Notes under the pieces: model-generated
What the model saw: the letters and a program-made list of their open reading frames with translations, nothing else
What the model was told of the DNA's origin: nothing
The model's database searches: none
Part shown: positions 1-7,376 of the stretch, piece by piece
How positions within the stretch are numbered: the stretch's first letter is position 1
How the letters are laid out: each line of letters opens with the position of its first letter
Made by a program: the position numbers and the translations under genes
From: Candidatus Nanoarchaeia archaeon
GTDB taxonomy: Archaea > Nanobdellota > Nanobdellia > Pacearchaeales > GW2011-AR1
Assembly: GCA_028713045.1 (NCBI GenBank)
Contig: JAQTOY010000006.1
Coordinates: 1-33,415 of the forward strand
Length of the DNA: 33,415 nt
Direction of reading: 5' to 3'

Positions 1-769
1 TCGGAGGAGTTTCAGGGTCAGTTATATAATCAAATTGAACCGGATTGTTCAAAACCTTTAAATCAAACGCATCATAACTTTCTCCATCAGGTATTCCTCT
101 CAAATAAGTCTTATAGTTGCTTTCTTTTCCGATTTTATTAAAAACAGCAATCAGATCATTGGAATCTTTATTGTATACCTCTATTTTTGACCCATCCATT
201 GAAATGCTTTTTGCAAAAAGAGTTATATCATTTTTATTTGTAAGGTTCTTTTCAAAATAAGCTCGTACATATTCTCCAGGATTAACCAGGCTCCATAGGT
301 CATCCTTCTGGATGACGGAATCCGTTATATCCCTTAAAGAAGTTCTAGAAGAATCAAAATGCTCTGCTTTAATTATGTTTGTCTGTTCAATATTCTTCGA
401 ATAATTTTTAATATCAATTAGTCCATCTAAATATGCAGCAAGATTAGTAGAAAAAGTATCTAATTTCTGCACTATATTCTGATTTTCAATAATCGCAAAT
501 CCCGAAGTCTTTGAAAAATTATTTAATCCAAGAGCTAAAATAAAGAATAGAACAATCATAAAAAAAGCTACAAACCCAAATAATACTCCTTCAATAATTT
601 TTTTAAAATTTTTGTTAATATTTGGGGTTATCTTATTTAACAACTCATCTTTTTTTGTTGGACCAGAAACAAATTTAGAAATGACCCTCCCTTTTTTATC
701 CCTATGACTTTCATAATAGTAAGGTCCAAAAATTTTATTATTGCGCTTTATATATTTTTTATACACCAT
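1..769 (-). CDS. Partial large surface-type membrane protein (5' part only)
   Basis: An open frame runs from an ATG at 767-769 down to the window edge without a stop, so only the first 256 residues are seen. The N-terminus (MVYKKYIKRN, then GPYYYES) is basic and aromatic, and is followed by one strong membrane segment at about residues 61-81. The rest is polar and would face outside (N-in topology). I recognise the N-terminal pattern as typical of long envelope-anchored proteins in Woesearchaeota-like genomes, but no enzymatic domain is visible in this part. Two direct repeats lie just upstream of the start and may regulate it. The missing C-terminal part would decide the function. Confidence in a real gene is high; function is unknown. 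Confidence 0.8.
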   Translation of the reverse strand, partial: MVYKKYIKRNNKIFGPYYYESHRDKKGRVISKFVSGPTKKDELLNKITPNINKNFKKIIEGVLFGFVAFFMIVLFFILALGLNNFSKTSGFAIIENQNIVQKLDTFSTNLAAYLDGLIDIKNYSKNIEQTNIIKAEHFDSSRTSLRDITDSVIQKDDLWSLVNPGEYVRAYFEKNLTNKNDITLFAKSISMDGSKIEVYNKDSNDLIAVFNKIGKESNYKTYLRGIPDGESYDAFDLKVLNNPVQFDYITDPETPP

Positions 770-773
770 CTTT

Positions 774-808
774 TTTGTAAGGTAACTCTGAAAATTTGTA
801 AGGTAACT
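774..808 (-). promoter_or_regulatory. Two 14-base direct repeats one 21-base step apart, upstream of the surface-protein gene
   Basis: TTTGTAAGGTAACT occurs at 774-787 and again, exactly, at 795-808. The 21-base step is about two helical turns, which would put both copies on one DNA face. They lie 5-39 bases upstream of the ATG at 769, where a regulator would cover the transcription start. Operator function is inferred. Confidence 0.45.
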
Positions 809-1244
809 TTAACTAAAATAGTCAATTATTATCAAATAAATGTTAATCTGACCATTCTTTCTTTTTTATTGAATTGCACTACGGATAATTAGAAAACTTT
901 GTTTAAAAAGGTTGCGAAACAATAGAGATTATTGAATTAAATCAAAAGAATTTAAAGATTTAATAAACTCTATTAAAAGTGAACTAAAAAATAAACAATA
1001 ATAGAGATAATTCATTAAAAAATATCTTTTAAAATAGATTTTACTTTCTATTTTGCTTCTATTTGCTAATCTTGTAGCTTTTATCCTATCTATTGTCCAT
1101 TAATCCCTTGGAAGACACTTAGATTTTCTTTTTAGAGATTATAAAATTTTTATTTTTAAAGTATTTTTGTTTTTAAGCCTTTAAGAGGCATATTTTGAAA
1201 ACATTATAAAATTTCAGAGGGTCTAACTTAAGCCATTTTTCGTA
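809..1244. other. Gene-free A+T-rich interval
   Basis: No convincing coding frame, RNA gene or terminator was found. An imperfect direct repeat (around 918-940 and 993-1019, both containing AATAGAGAT or a close variant) is the only structure noticed. This interval separates two divergently transcribed envelope-type genes. Confidence 0.5.
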
Positions 1245-1256
1245 AAAGTTTAAAAA
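1245..1256 (+). promoter_or_regulatory. Probable BRE/TATA promoter of the metallopeptidase gene
   Basis: AAAGTTTAAAAA is centred about 30 bases before the ATG at 1281, and no Shine-Dalgarno sequence is present. This is the spacing of a leaderless archaeal transcript. Confidence 0.5.
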
Positions 1257-1280
1257 GAGTGCTTTTTAATTGATTATAAA

Positions 1281-2312
1281 ATGGAAAAAAATCAAACAAA
1301 TAAATCGAAGAGAACTAGAAAGAAAATATTGTTTAATTTAGTAGGGTTTTTAGGATTAGTTTTAACTTCAATATCCTTAGGGGTAAAGAAATTTCAAGAT
1401 TACCATCAGGATTTTCAAACTGATCATTTTGGAACAAGAGAGAATCCTGCCTATACTGTAAATAAAAGCATTAATGAACAAGATACAGAAACCTATTCTT
1501 CATTTTATGGAGCTTTATATGAAAAAAGAATAAAAGATTTAGAAATTGCCCTCCGAGAGTATAAATCTGATCCAAAATTAAAGTCGAACCTTGAACAGCT
1601 GTTAAAACAGATAAATGATGAAGACCAAAGATTAATGGAAGAATATCAACTTGTCTTTCTAAGAAATCAGGATAATCAGTTAAATGCTGATTCTGAGAAT
1701 AACGACTCTGTTGCAAAAAGGGCAAAAACGCTTTTTTTATCAATGACTGGAAAAGAGTATCCTCCAGAAATAAAATTAAGATTAGGAAGACCAATAATTA
1801 ATGGCGAAGAGGTGCAGGGAGGTTATCAGCCTACAAAAAGGAGAATAACTGTTTATCCTAGCAATTTTGAGGATACTTTGTTAAGTTCCATGCATGAAAT
1901 TGGTCATTCAATAGAGGCACATACAAAAGATCGATTATTTGGAAACCATAGCTACGAAGAGCAGTTAATGAGCGAGGCTTCAGCATATTGCTTTCAAAAT
2001 GCCTCTTGTTATTTTGAAGATCCAAAGACTCGAAAATTAATGTTGCAAACTCATAGAATTGAACTATTTGAAGATGTCATGTTGTCTTCTAGAGGCAGAA
2101 AAGACTATCGTATTGAAGCAATGATTTTATCAGATGCAGCTACTACACATTTCGGAAATCCGGTTACAGCATTTCAGTATCTTCAAAAAACTCCTTACAG
2201 GGAATTGGACCCAGACATTCTGCATTTAATGCAAAGAAATAAATCTATTTTTCTAAGGCAAAATCAACTTAAAACAGAAGCGGAAAATATCCTAAGGGCC
2301 CCTGGAAATTAA
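1281..2312 (+). CDS. Membrane-anchored zinc metallopeptidase (HExxH type), family unassigned
   Basis: The 343-residue product begins with a lysine-rich stretch and one hydrophobic segment (about residues 15-35), a signal anchor or uncleaved signal. The body is therefore probably extracytoplasmic. A coiled, charged region (about 75-145) leads to the clear motif HEIGH at 205-209, followed by SIEAH. SEASAYCF at 231-238 offers Glu232 as a gluzincin-type third zinc ligand. The expected chemistry is Zn-dependent peptide hydrolysis at the cell surface; the substrate is unknown. It has its own TATA-like box and stands alone. I cannot place it in a named peptidase family, and the third ligand is inferred from position only. 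Confidence 0.75.
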   Translation: MEKNQTNKSKRTRKKILFNLVGFLGLVLTSISLGVKKFQDYHQDFQTDHFGTRENPAYTVNKSINEQDTETYSSFYGALYEKRIKDLEIALREYKSDPKLKSNLEQLLKQINDEDQRLMEEYQLVFLRNQDNQLNADSENNDSVAKRAKTLFLSMTGKEYPPEIKLRLGRPIINGEEVQGGYQPTKRRITVYPSNFEDTLLSSMHEIGHSIEAHTKDRLFGNHSYEEQLMSEASAYCFQNASCYFEDPKTRKLMLQTHRIELFEDVMLSSRGRKDYRIEAMILSDAATTHFGNPVTAFQYLQKTPYRELDPDILHLMQRNKSIFLRQNQLKTEAENILRAPGN

Positions 2313-2417
2313 ATCTAAAAATTAGGGCAATATATATCTGAAAGTTAGAACCGGACAGAGTTATTAAATTAATTTTTCTGTCTAAAATAAATAGAATAAA
2401 ATTTAATGCAGACTAAC

Positions 2418-3173
2418 CTAGTATTCATAAAAAATGACTAAATCTCCTCTATCATCCCTCATAAAAAACCTGTCTCCTCCATCATTCCAAACTTCTATTT
2501 CAGAATTATAGTTTTTTGCTTTATTGCTGTCCAGATTATTAAGATAAAAAAAATGATTTGCATCATCCTTAACAAACCATCCAGTTAAATTACAATTAAA
2601 ATCACATCTATTCTCTATAATAAAATACTCAATTTCTGCGTTTAATTCCTTAAGCTTGATGCACTCTGCGCATTTTTCAGAGCTCTCTTTCCAAATCCCG
2701 ATTTTGCTTTTCCTTGCAAAATCTTCTGCATCTTCAAGATTTTTCTGATAACTTAAACCATCAATCATAAAAGAAGTAGCTAACCCTTCCTGTAAAATCT
2801 CTGCATTAATTAGATTTCCTCCATAAAAAAGATACCTCAATTTCCGTTCATATCGGTCAAAATCTTCATTATCTCTTAATAATTCCACATCTTTTCCTTC
2901 AAAGGTTTTCAAGAATTCTGTTGCTTTTTTTGAATAAGGCATTCCTTTTTCAAGAGTGTTTATTCCCAATAACCTTATTTTTTCCTTGTTTCCATTAATT
3001 TCAACCTCAATAGTATCTCCGTCTATTGCTCTTGTAAAAAAAGCCGGCTCTTTTTCATAGCCCGAACCAGAGTCTTTGACAGATTCTCCTGTAAAATTAG
3101 GATAGTAATAAGCGAGTATTCCGAGCAGAATTACTATTATAAAAAATGTGAACAACCTTTTTATGAACCCCAT
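2418..3173 (-). CDS. Membrane-anchored staphylococcal-nuclease-like protein with C-terminal lamin-tail domain
   Basis: The start is taken at the ATG at 3173; a longer frame reaches 3218 but only by a TTG start inside the promoter region. The 251-residue product has an N-terminal anchor (about 5-24) and then an SNase/thermonuclease fold. DGDT is at 51-54, Arg67 in IRLLG, then INTLEK at 71-76 and DRYERKL at 106-112 (Arg110). Compared with the usual GIDTPE, the Asp that helps bind calcium is Asn72, while the general-base Glu (Glu75) and both arginines remain. From about 180 to the end the pattern ENRC, LTGWF, VWNDGGD and RDDRGD fits a lamin-tail domain (LTD), often found on secreted nucleases. 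It is a likely surface nuclease for scavenging nucleic acids; activity is uncertain because of the Asn. Confidence 0.8.
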   Translation of the reverse strand: MGFIKRLFTFFIIVILLGILAYYYPNFTGESVKDSGSGYEKEPAFFTRAIDGDTIEVEINGNKEKIRLLGINTLEKGMPYSKKATEFLKTFEGKDVELLRDNEDFDRYERKLRYLFYGGNLINAEILQEGLATSFMIDGLSYQKNLEDAEDFARKSKIGIWKESSEKCAECIKLKELNAEIEYFIIENRCDFNCNLTGWFVKDDANHFFYLNNLDSNKAKNYNSEIEVWNDGGDRFFMRDDRGDLVIFYEY

Positions 3174-3218
3174 AAATGAACAATAAACCCAATAATTAAA
3201 AATCTTGTGCCACAGCAA

Positions 3219-3258
3219 GCTTTTTAAACATCTCTAATTAATTAACTTTATAAATTAC
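3219..3258. promoter_or_regulatory. Divergent promoter region between the nuclease and S10 genes
   Basis: On the + strand ACTTTATAAATTAC (3245-3258) sits about 25 bases before the S10 ATG, giving a near-leaderless transcript. On the - strand GTTTAAAAAGC (3219-3229) can serve the nuclease gene with a short leader. Confidence 0.5.
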
Positions 3259-3275
3259 AGATTTAATAGAACACC

Positions 3276-3584
3276 ATGTCAAAAGTAAGAATAAAACTCA
3301 AAAGCATGAAGATTGAGGATTTGAACAAAATCTGCAATCAGATAAAAGATATTGCCTCAAAACTAGGTGTGCCTATTTCAGGTCCAATTCCTCTTCCAAC
3401 AAAAAAGCTTAAAATAACAACAAGAAAATCTCCATGCGGAAATGGAACTGCTACTTTTGACAACTTTGAGATGAGAATCCATTCAAGAGTTATTGATTTG
3501 CCTGCCGATGATAGAGTTCTTCATGCAGTAATGAGATTATATGTTCCAAGGAACATAACCATAAAAATAGAGATGAAAGAATAA
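3276..3584 (+). CDS. rps10: Small-subunit ribosomal protein S10 (uS10)
   Basis: The 102-residue product is full length for archaeal S10 and matches it throughout: the MSKVRIKLKS start, the central GPIPLPTKKL loop that reaches into the 30S head, and the RIHSRVIDL region. S10 belongs to the 30S head near the decoding side. In many archaea the gene follows EF-1 alpha; here it stands alone, with a TATA-like box about 25 bases upstream and the nuclease gene diverging from it. Its 3' end faces the proS 3' end with only 31 bases between. Identification is secure. Confidence 0.95.
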   Translation: MSKVRIKLKSMKIEDLNKICNQIKDIASKLGVPISGPIPLPTKKLKITTRKSPCGNGTATFDNFEMRIHSRVIDLPADDRVLHAVMRLYVPRNITIKIEMKE

Positions 3585-3615
3585 TTTTTCCTAGAACACA
3601 AAATAATTTATTGAA

Positions 3616-5070
3616 TCAGTATGATTTCCCAACCCTTGCGATGTAATTTGCAGGCTTATTACAAATAACACAATTGCCTTTTTGTTTAGGTTGATTTTCC
3701 GAAATATTCAGAATCTTTGCACCATTAGTCTTAAATTTTAACATATCTTCACACTCCCTTGAAGAACATAAAGGAGTAAGCGCTATTTTTTTGTCTTCAA
3801 TTGCTTTTTGAAGATTTTTCAAGGATTCCACTTCAACAAGATTATCCTTTAATAATTTTTCAGCTTTTTTATAAAGATTTTTCTGTATATCCTCCATAAT
3901 TTTTGGGATTTCTTTGTTCAAATCTTTTATCTTTATGGATTGTTTTTTAAAATTGTCTCTTCTAAATAAAGTGACTTCCTTTTTCTGTAAGTCTCTTGGG
4001 CCAATTTCAATTCTCATAGGTATTCCTTTTAATTCATATTCATTGAATTTAAAACCCGGCCTTTGATCTTCCCGGTCATTCAAGATAGGATTAAATTCCT
4101 TGAGATTTTTTTGTATTTCCCTTGCTTCTGAAAGAACTTCTTTTTTTGTTTTTTCATCAAAAATGGGTATTATAACTATTTTATTTACTGCTATTCTAGG
4201 AGGAATAACTAATCCTTTTTCATCTGAATGTATTGCAAACATTACTCCGAGCATCCTTGTTGATATTGCAAAAGTGTTCTGCCATGCATATTCCTCTTTT
4301 CCATCTTTGTTCAAAAACTTTATGTCATAGGCTTTTGCAAAATTTTGTCCATCAAAATGAAAGTCAGGACCTTGGACAGATTTTCCATTAGGCATATAAA
4401 ACTCCATAGAGACAGTGTATTCAGCTCCTGCAAATTTTTCTTTTTCAGATTTTTTTCCAATCAAAGAAGGCAATGCCAAGAATTCTTCGCAAATTTCATT
4501 ATAAACTCCGATTATTTCATTTTTTTCATTTTCAGCTTCTTGTTTTGTTGAATAAACTGTATGCCCCTCATTCCATAGGAATTCCCTTGTCCTCAAAAAT
4601 GGAACTGGATGTTTAAATTCCCATCTAACAACATTATTCCATTGATTAAGTTTTAATGGCAAATCCTTCCAGGAACGTATCCATTTGGAATAAGAAGGAT
4701 ACATTATTGTTTCAGAGGTTGGACGGACTGCAAGCCTTTCGCTTAATTTCGTATCTCCTGCATGAGTCACCCATGCAACTTCTGGAGAAAATCCTTCCAC
4801 ATGCTCTTTTTCTTTTGAAAGAAATTTTTCAGGTATGAATAATGGAAAATAAGCATTTTTAATGCCTAATTTTTTGAATCTTTTATCAGTCTCTTCCTTT
4901 ATTTTTTCCCAAATCTCATAAGCAGTTGGTTTAAAAACAATGCATCCAGAAACATCAGTATAATCTGCCAAATCTGCTTTAAGCATTATTTGAGTGAACC
5001 ATTCTGAGAATTCATCCTTTTCAGCGGTTATCCCTAAATCAGATTTTTTATCATCCTTGGTCTTTGTCAT
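3616..5070 (-). CDS. proS: Prolyl-tRNA synthetase, archaeal/eukaryotic type
   Basis: The 484-residue product has the normal length for the archaeal class II enzyme that charges tRNA-Pro. Visible elements are motif 2 (RWEFKHPVPFLRTREF), the GPDFHFDGQNFAKAYD region, and motif 3 with GVMFAIHSDEKGLVIPPR followed by the anticodon-binding domain. The C-terminal domain holds a four-cysteine zinc-site pattern (CSSREC and CVICNK) and ends in Tyr, as in this type. The ATG at 5070 is preceded by a TATA-like box (about 5091-5104, read on the - strand) at leaderless spacing. It converges on rps10. Nothing in the sequence suggests loss of function. Confidence 0.96.
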   Translation of the reverse strand: MTKTKDDKKSDLGITAEKDEFSEWFTQIMLKADLADYTDVSGCIVFKPTAYEIWEKIKEETDKRFKKLGIKNAYFPLFIPEKFLSKEKEHVEGFSPEVAWVTHAGDTKLSERLAVRPTSETIMYPSYSKWIRSWKDLPLKLNQWNNVVRWEFKHPVPFLRTREFLWNEGHTVYSTKQEAENEKNEIIGVYNEICEEFLALPSLIGKKSEKEKFAGAEYTVSMEFYMPNGKSVQGPDFHFDGQNFAKAYDIKFLNKDGKEEYAWQNTFAISTRMLGVMFAIHSDEKGLVIPPRIAVNKIVIIPIFDEKTKKEVLSEAREIQKNLKEFNPILNDREDQRPGFKFNEYELKGIPMRIEIGPRDLQKKEVTLFRRDNFKKQSIKIKDLNKEIPKIMEDIQKNLYKKAEKLLKDNLVEVESLKNLQKAIEDKKIALTPLCSSRECEDMLKFKTNGAKILNISENQPKQKGNCVICNKPANYIARVGKSY

Positions 5071-5159
5071 AGAATTATATGAATCTTAAGGTATTTATAA
5101 ATTTAACAGAAATCTCCAACCAATAATCTTATTAATTGATTTTTATTAGAGTTATTAAA

Positions 5160-5290
5160 GGGCCCGTAGTTCAATGGATAGAACACTTGGTTTCGGTGAG
5201 AATTTTTCACCTGACTATCTTCAGTGATAGATTAACAGGTGGAAAAATCGAAAAACCCAGGTGATCGGGGTTCAATTCCTCGCGGGCTCG
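5160..5290 (+). tRNA. tRNA-Arg (anticodon TCG) with a 59-base intron
   Basis: A complete cloverleaf can be folded. The acceptor is GGGCCCG (5160-5166) with CGGGCTC (5283-5289), discriminator G5290. The D stem is GTTC/GAAC and its loop contains GG followed by A20, an arginine identity base. The anticodon stem is CTTGG (5186-5190) with CCAGG (5257-5261), with one G-U pair. The T stem is CGGGG/CCTCG around TTCAATT. Exon 1 ends at G5196 (position 37) and exon 2 starts at C5256 (position 38). The spliced loop reads TTTCGGC, giving anticodon TCG for CGA codons. No CCA is encoded. A TATA-like GATTTTTATTAG lies upstream. The downstream 165 bases repeat the 3' half of this gene. Confidence 0.92.
5197..5255 (+). 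other. tRNA-Arg intron with bulge-helix-bulge splice sites
   Basis: The exon-intron junctions form the standard bulge-helix-bulge. The four-pair central helix is TTTC (5191-5194) with GAAA (5250-5253), the 5' bulge is G5195 G5196 T5197, and the 3' bulge is A5254 A5255 C5256. Cutting after the second base of each bulge gives exactly the canonical 37/38 position. The rest of the intron is a long hairpin: ATTTTTC (5202-5208) with GAAAAAT (5242-5248), then ACCTG (5209-5213) with CAGGT (5236-5240), topped by CTATC/GATAG. The tRNA splicing endonuclease is expected to remove it. Confidence 0.85.
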
Positions 5291-5293
5291 TAT

Positions 5294-5458
5294 TTGCCAC
5301 TGAAAGTGGCAATTATGTCTTGAGAATTGAACCACAAGGGGTTCAATTACTTCAATTCGATAGAAGAGAATTGAAGTCACCAAGAATTTTGTGGATTAAA
5401 AAATCCTAGATTTTTTACCTGCTATCCAAAATTGTTGAGTGCCTCGCAGGCTCGTATT
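5294..5458 (+). repeat. Hairpin-rich insert ending in a second copy of the tRNA-Arg 3' end
   Basis: Directly after the tRNA come perfect hairpins. TTGCCACT (5294-5301) pairs with 5305-5312 over loop GAA. AATTGAACC (5325-5333) pairs with GGTTCAATT (5340-5348). ACTTCAATTC (5349-5358) pairs with 5368-5377. AAAAAATC (5398-5405) pairs with 5409-5416 over loop CTA. GGGGTTCAATT (5338-5348) repeats the tRNA T-arm (5267-5277). CCTCGCAGGCTCGTATT (5442-5458) repeats 5278-5294 with one mismatch. In the tRNA these two pieces are adjacent; here 93 bases separate them. The last copy overlaps the stop codon of the DMT gene. It could be a remnant or minimal form of an element using the tRNA 3' end as attachment site, or a structured RNA. 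Confidence 0.6.
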
Positions 5459-6317
5459 ACACACTCTCAATAATTATCGCAAGAACAACGCATACAAGAA
5501 TCACTATAGAAGAAATTATATTTCTTAAGGTAAGCTTTTCTTTAAGGAAAATCTTTGCAAAAACATATATGAATATTGGTGTCAATATGAACAAGATTGT
5601 TGTAAAAACTATCCCATAAACCTCATAGCCGTAATACAATATCACTCTATAAATAACCCAGATTATTCCTGTTAATAATATGAACAAACCTGTTTTCTTA
5701 TCTGTTTTTAATTTTGGCCTGAATATAAGCAGAGTAATAATAAAAATCACAGAACACCTTAAAAAATAAAATGTGAAACCATTATAATATGAAAGAATAA
5801 ATTTTGAAAGAACTAATTCAACTGCAAAAAACAAACTCCCTAACAATGCGGCGATTATGTATTTATCAAAAACCAAGTGATGTTTTTTAATATGAGAAAC
5901 AACTAAAGTAATGCTTGCTATAAATCCCAATAATAAAATAGAATAATTCCTCTCATTATAGTAGATTTCAAAGAAAAAACTCATTATAAATGCGAACAGA
6001 ATTGTTAACAAAGGTTGCATCAATCTTATAGGTTCAATCACACTAAGATTCTCCCTTTTAAGTGCAACAAAAGTCAGAAGATTTGCAATTATTGAAAAAA
6101 ATATTACCAAGAAAAATACAAATAGATTTTTAAATAAATAAGCTTCTGGTGAAACTCTCCAAAAAAAGAAACTCAAAGGAAGCGTTGCAATTACAATTGC
6201 CAAGAAACCAAAAACAGTATAATTTTTGTAGTTCAAAGACCTCTTTTTCAAAATAATCTTTTCAATAGTCATTCCAGCACCTTCAAGGAATGCTCCGATT
6301 ATAGGTAAGTATATCAC
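5457..6317 (-). CDS. DMT-superfamily (EamA-like) membrane transporter
   Basis: The 286-residue product consists almost wholly of about ten hydrophobic segments in two similar halves, the usual DMT/EamA layout and length. The conserved helix-4 region is visible as LSVIEPIRLMQPLL, and the second half ends with the typical FLKEKLTLRN loop before the last helix. The substrate cannot be read from sequence. The start is GTG at 6317, overlapping the upstream gene's stop as GTGA, with an AGAGG ribosome site just before it. The next Met (residue 16) would cut into the first helix. The pair is therefore translationally coupled. The TAA stop lies inside the distal tRNA-Arg 3' repeat, so the gene end and the insert boundary coincide. 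Confidence 0.82.
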   Translation of the reverse strand: MIYLPIIGAFLEGAGMTIEKIILKKRSLNYKNYTVFGFLAIVIATLPLSFFFWRVSPEAYLFKNLFVFFLVIFFSIIANLLTFVALKRENLSVIEPIRLMQPLLTILFAFIMSFFFEIYYNERNYSILLLGFIASITLVVSHIKKHHLVFDKYIIAALLGSLFFAVELVLSKFILSYYNGFTFYFLRCSVIFIITLLIFRPKLKTDKKTGLFILLTGIIWVIYRVILYYGYEVYGIVFTTILFILTPIFIYVFAKIFLKEKLTLRNIISSIVILVCVVLAIIIESV

Positions 6318-7237
6318 TTTTTTTGCCTCTTTTTTTGTCTAAATTTATTGAACAATATTATTACGGCAAATATAAAGAATATTATAAACGCTATTAAATA
6401 AATGTTAAAAGAATTATTAGAGGTGTTAATTGCATAACCAGTATATTTATTCATATTTATTAATAAAATGAACAAAACAAAAATTCCTATAATCCATATA
6501 AATTTCAAAACTTGTTCTAATCCAAATTTCTCCCTTTCTGAATTTAAGGACTTACTTTTTCTTTTTGTTATTTTTCCAGGCTTAATCCGCCCATGTAATT
6601 TATACTGGGGATCTTCTCTAAAAAACCTATGCCTAACCTCCTGATTTGGAAGAGAGAATAATGTCCCATAATCGTCAATTCTTCTTAAGTCTACCTGATC
6701 TGCAAATTCATAAGCTCTCTGATGTTTTAAGATTTCCTTCCTATAACTTTCAGCCTCTTGTTTTTCTGATGGATCTAAACTTGTTCGTCTTGTTTTTCTA
6801 GCTCTTTTTAATTCATTCATTATATGCTCTCGAGTGTATAAATCCCTAGCAAAAACCAATTTATCTGTAGGTTTTGTAACTTGTTCTAAAATTTTTCTAC
6901 CCAGATAACCAAAAAATTCATCAGTTTGAGATTCTTTTCTTCTGCCCGAAGGTTTTATTGGAAATCCAAAAATAGATCTTATGTAATCACCAAAACCTAT
7001 TCTCTGCGAGCTCTTTCCTTCAGCATAATGCCTTAAAAAATGTCCTATCTCTTCACCTAAAATATTTCCAGAATTCAAAGCCCTTTCTGGAATTTGAATA
7101 GAATTAAAAATAAGATTATAACTAGGCTCACATTTTTCAGTAATCTCTATTTTAGGATATTGTTCTCTTGGAATTTCAACACCTATCTTTTTAGACATTC
7201 TTCCAATTAAATCGTAAACTTTAGCTTGATAATCCAT
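6314..7237 (-). CDS. Membrane protein with degenerate HExxH-like motif, function unknown
   Basis: The 307-residue product has a soluble N-terminal part and two membrane segments near the C-terminus (about 244-262 and 277-296) followed by a Lys/Arg tail. The N-terminal part contains GEEIGHFLRHY at 61-71. This resembles the HEIGH zinc-peptidase helix with the first His replaced by Glu62; His66 and His70 remain. A downstream DEFFGYLGR (106-114) resembles the Glu-bearing helix that gives the third ligand in gluzincins. It may be an inactive or altered-ligand metallopeptidase relative. A basic, charged central region (about 140-235) is predicted to be helical. It overlaps the DMT transporter gene by four bases, so the two are probably co-expressed. 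Confidence 0.65.
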   Translation of the reverse strand: MDYQAKVYDLIGRMSKKIGVEIPREQYPKIEITEKCEPSYNLIFNSIQIPERALNSGNILGEEIGHFLRHYAEGKSSQRIGFGDYIRSIFGFPIKPSGRRKESQTDEFFGYLGRKILEQVTKPTDKLVFARDLYTREHIMNELKRARKTRRTSLDPSEKQEAESYRKEILKHQRAYEFADQVDLRRIDDYGTLFSLPNQEVRHRFFREDPQYKLHGRIKPGKITKRKSKSLNSEREKFGLEQVLKFIWIIGIFVLFILLINMNKYTGYAINTSNNSFNIYLIAFIIFFIFAVIILFNKFRQKKRQKK

Positions 7238-7376
7238 CTCTTCTTATTTTACCTCTTTATCCTTAAACAAAGGTTATTTGTTATTTAAATTATTTTACTT
7301 TTTAGCTTTTTAGTGACAGCATAAATATAAAAAGACATTTTAAGATAACTTATAGTTTTATAAAAAGGTGATATCA

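Noticed and set aside
704-892. + strand frame of 62 codons
   Set aside because: It is antisense to the start of the surface-protein gene, crosses the direct repeats and has no ribosome site or coherent domain.
1471-1794. - strand frame of 107 codons opposite the metallopeptidase
   Set aside because: Antisense to a well-supported gene with a clear motif; no promoter or domain.
3174-3218. Longer nuclease start at TTG 3218
   Set aside because: The ATG at 3173 gives a normal signal anchor, and the longer frame would begin within the promoter region.
5291-5458. Complete integrated element at tRNA-Arg
   Set aside because: No integrase, recombinase or other gene fits between the repeats, so only a remnant or minimal element can be proposed.
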